Assembly (NCBI GenBank): GCA_903886165.1
Contig: CAISLL010000068.1
Span: 1-5,861 of the forward strand
DNA: 5,861 bases
Direction of reading: 5' to 3'
Source: an uncultured beta proteobacterium
GTDB lineage: Bacteria > Pseudomonadota > Gammaproteobacteria > Burkholderiales > Burkholderiaceae_C
In this document: one piece after another, positions 4,828 through 5,861 of the stretch
How positions within the stretch are numbered: the first letter of the stretch is position 1
Layout of the letters: every line of letters begins with the position of its first letter
The notes under the pieces: generated by a model
Database searches by the model: none
What the model was told of the DNA's origin: nothing
The model's input: only the letters and a program-made list of their open reading frames with translations
Position numbers and translations under genes: made by a program

Positions 4828-5861
4828 TCAGTACTTCAACCTCGCGTAATACGTCTTCTGCGCCGCCTCCCTGGCCTGGCGCAGGGTGGTGATGCCCATG
4901 GCTTGCAACAGGGGCAGCAGGCGCAGCCAGACTTCAGCGGTCACAAAGGCATCCCCCAACGCCGTGTGGCGACCCAGCACCGTGATGTTGAAGCGCTCGG
5001 CAATGGCTTCCAGTCGATGTGATTCCTGCGCCGGGTGCACCACCGCTGAGAGCAGCAAGGTGTCGAGTACCGGGTGGTTGAACACCAGGCCGGTGTTTTT
5101 CTCCTGCAGCTGCAAAAACTTCATGTCAAACGCCGCGTTGTGTGCCACCAGCACGGTGTCCTGCGCAAAGGCATAAAACGCGGGCAACACCTCTGTGATG
5201 GGTGGCTTGCCCTTGACCATGTCTTGCGTGATGCCGTGAATCGGGACCGTGGCGGCCGGAATCAAGCGTCCGGGGTTGACCAGTTGCTCAAAACTTTCTT
5301 GGCGCAGCAACTTGCTGTTGACAATGCGCGCGGCCCCAATCTGGATGATTTCATCACCCTCGGACGGGTTCAGGCCGGTGGTTTCGGTGTCAAACACGGT
5401 GAACGACAACTCACTCAGCAAACGGTCATCCAGCGCACTGCTTTGGTCTGTGATCCGGAACAGGTCGAAATCGTAGTACTCGGGACGGCTGTCGTTTTGC
5501 AGAATCTGCGTGGCCTCCAGCTGCTCCTGCACGCTGGCCATGGGCAGCAAAAACCGGAAAAACGCCTCGTGGCGCACCCGCTCACGCTCAAACCACATTT
5601 CGCCGCCATGGCGTTCCACCACGTCACGCACGGTGAGGGGTGTGCTCTCGTTGCCAAAACGCATGCTGTCCATTTCCCAGCTCATCACGGTTTCGGTGCT
5701 CATGGCCTGGCCGGTCCAGATCAAGTCAAGCTGGGCGCGGTTGCCAGAGGCCTGCAGGCGCAGCCGGAAGAACTTGATGTCGAACTCATCCACCAAGCGC
5801 ATCGCCAAATAGTCCAGCGCCTGTGTCAGACTGAAACTGTCCACCTTGAGCCAGATGGACG
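4828..5861 (-). CDS. DEDDh 3'-5' exonuclease with degenerate kinase-type ATPase module (5' partial)
   Basis: The C-terminal part of a 3'-5' exonuclease of the DnaQ/DEDDh superfamily, which would remove nucleotides from DNA or RNA 3' ends using two metal ions. Counting from a GTG at 5844, Exo I is FDTETTGL (151-158; D152, E154), Exo II is HNAAFD (235-240; D240) and Exo III is HTALGDA (293-299; H293, D298), so all five catalytic residues are present. The preceding 3-101 resembles the end of a histidine-kinase ATPase domain. It has TPLTVRDVVERHGGEMW (68-84) and F-F-R-F-L-L-P (95-101), as in the G2/C-terminal part of HATPase_c. However, the N-box asparagine and the D-x-G-x-G box are not recognisable, so ATP binding is doubtful. 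The frame stays open through the GTG to the right edge (S-I-W-L-K precedes it). That GTG is therefore internal, and more N-terminal sequence, perhaps a sensor or membrane part, is outside. The protein ends in YYARLKY. It converges on the broken CBS gene. Confidence 0.9.
   Translation of the reverse strand, partial: SIWLKVDSFSLTQALDYLAMRLVDEFDIKFFRLRLQASGNRAQLDLIWTGQAMSTETVMSWEMDSMRFGNESTPLTVRDVVERHGGEMWFERERVRHEAFFRFLLPMASVQEQLEATQILQNDSRPEYYDFDLFRITDQSSALDDRLLSELSFTVFDTETTGLNPSEGDEIIQIGAARIVNSKLLRQESFEQLVNPGRLIPAATVPIHGITQDMVKGKPPITEVLPAFYAFAQDTVLVAHNAAFDMKFLQLQEKNTGLVFNHPVLDTLLLSAVVHPAQESHRLEAIAERFNITVLGRHTALGDAFVTAEVWLRLLPLLQAMGITTLRQAREAAQKTYYARLKY

Overview
The window looks like chromosomal DNA of a betaproteobacterium, most likely the Comamonadaceae (Rhodoferax/Polaromonas/Acidovorax neighbourhood). 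Reasons are the fairly high G+C coding style, the DUF2721 protein, a 3'-5' exonuclease carrying a kinase-like N-terminal part, the remains of a cyclic-nucleotide-binding/CBS protein of the DUF294 type, and short intergenic repeats of the AGCAGCTATT kind that I recall from that family. The assignment is from pattern recognition only.

Layout. Positions 1-1275 (+) hold the 3' part of an unrecognised protein with a large soluble region and four C-terminal membrane segments. Positions 1436-2644 (+) encode a 12-TM major facilitator transporter that resembles the YcaD-like group. A perfect 9-bp inverted repeat follows its stop codon. Positions 2726-3208 (+) encode a DUF2721 membrane protein. Twenty-nine bases later, a gene for a cyclic-nucleotide-binding/CBS protein begins at 3238. 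It is broken by two single-base frameshifts (near 3540 and 3891) and then cut off near 3940-3950, inside its CBS region.

From about 3945 to 4800 the sequence is visibly less G+C rich. It carries two small overlapping membrane-protein genes on the minus strand (4691-4383 and 4402-3950) behind a possible promoter. Beyond it, 5861-4828 (-) is the C-terminal part of the exonuclease: a degenerate histidine-kinase-type ATPase module joined to a complete DEDDh exonuclease domain. This gene continues past the right edge.

How the genes fit together. In Pseudomonas, and probably other proteobacteria, a DUF294/CBS protein and a DEDDh exonuclease are neighbours near the acetate permease gene. Here the CBS partner is a remnant, the exonuclease is intact as far as visible, and a compositionally different two-gene segment sits exactly at the break. 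This reads as a small accessory insertion or rearrangement that destroyed one member of the pair. No RNA genes, CRISPR arrays, transposases or complete mobile elements are visible.
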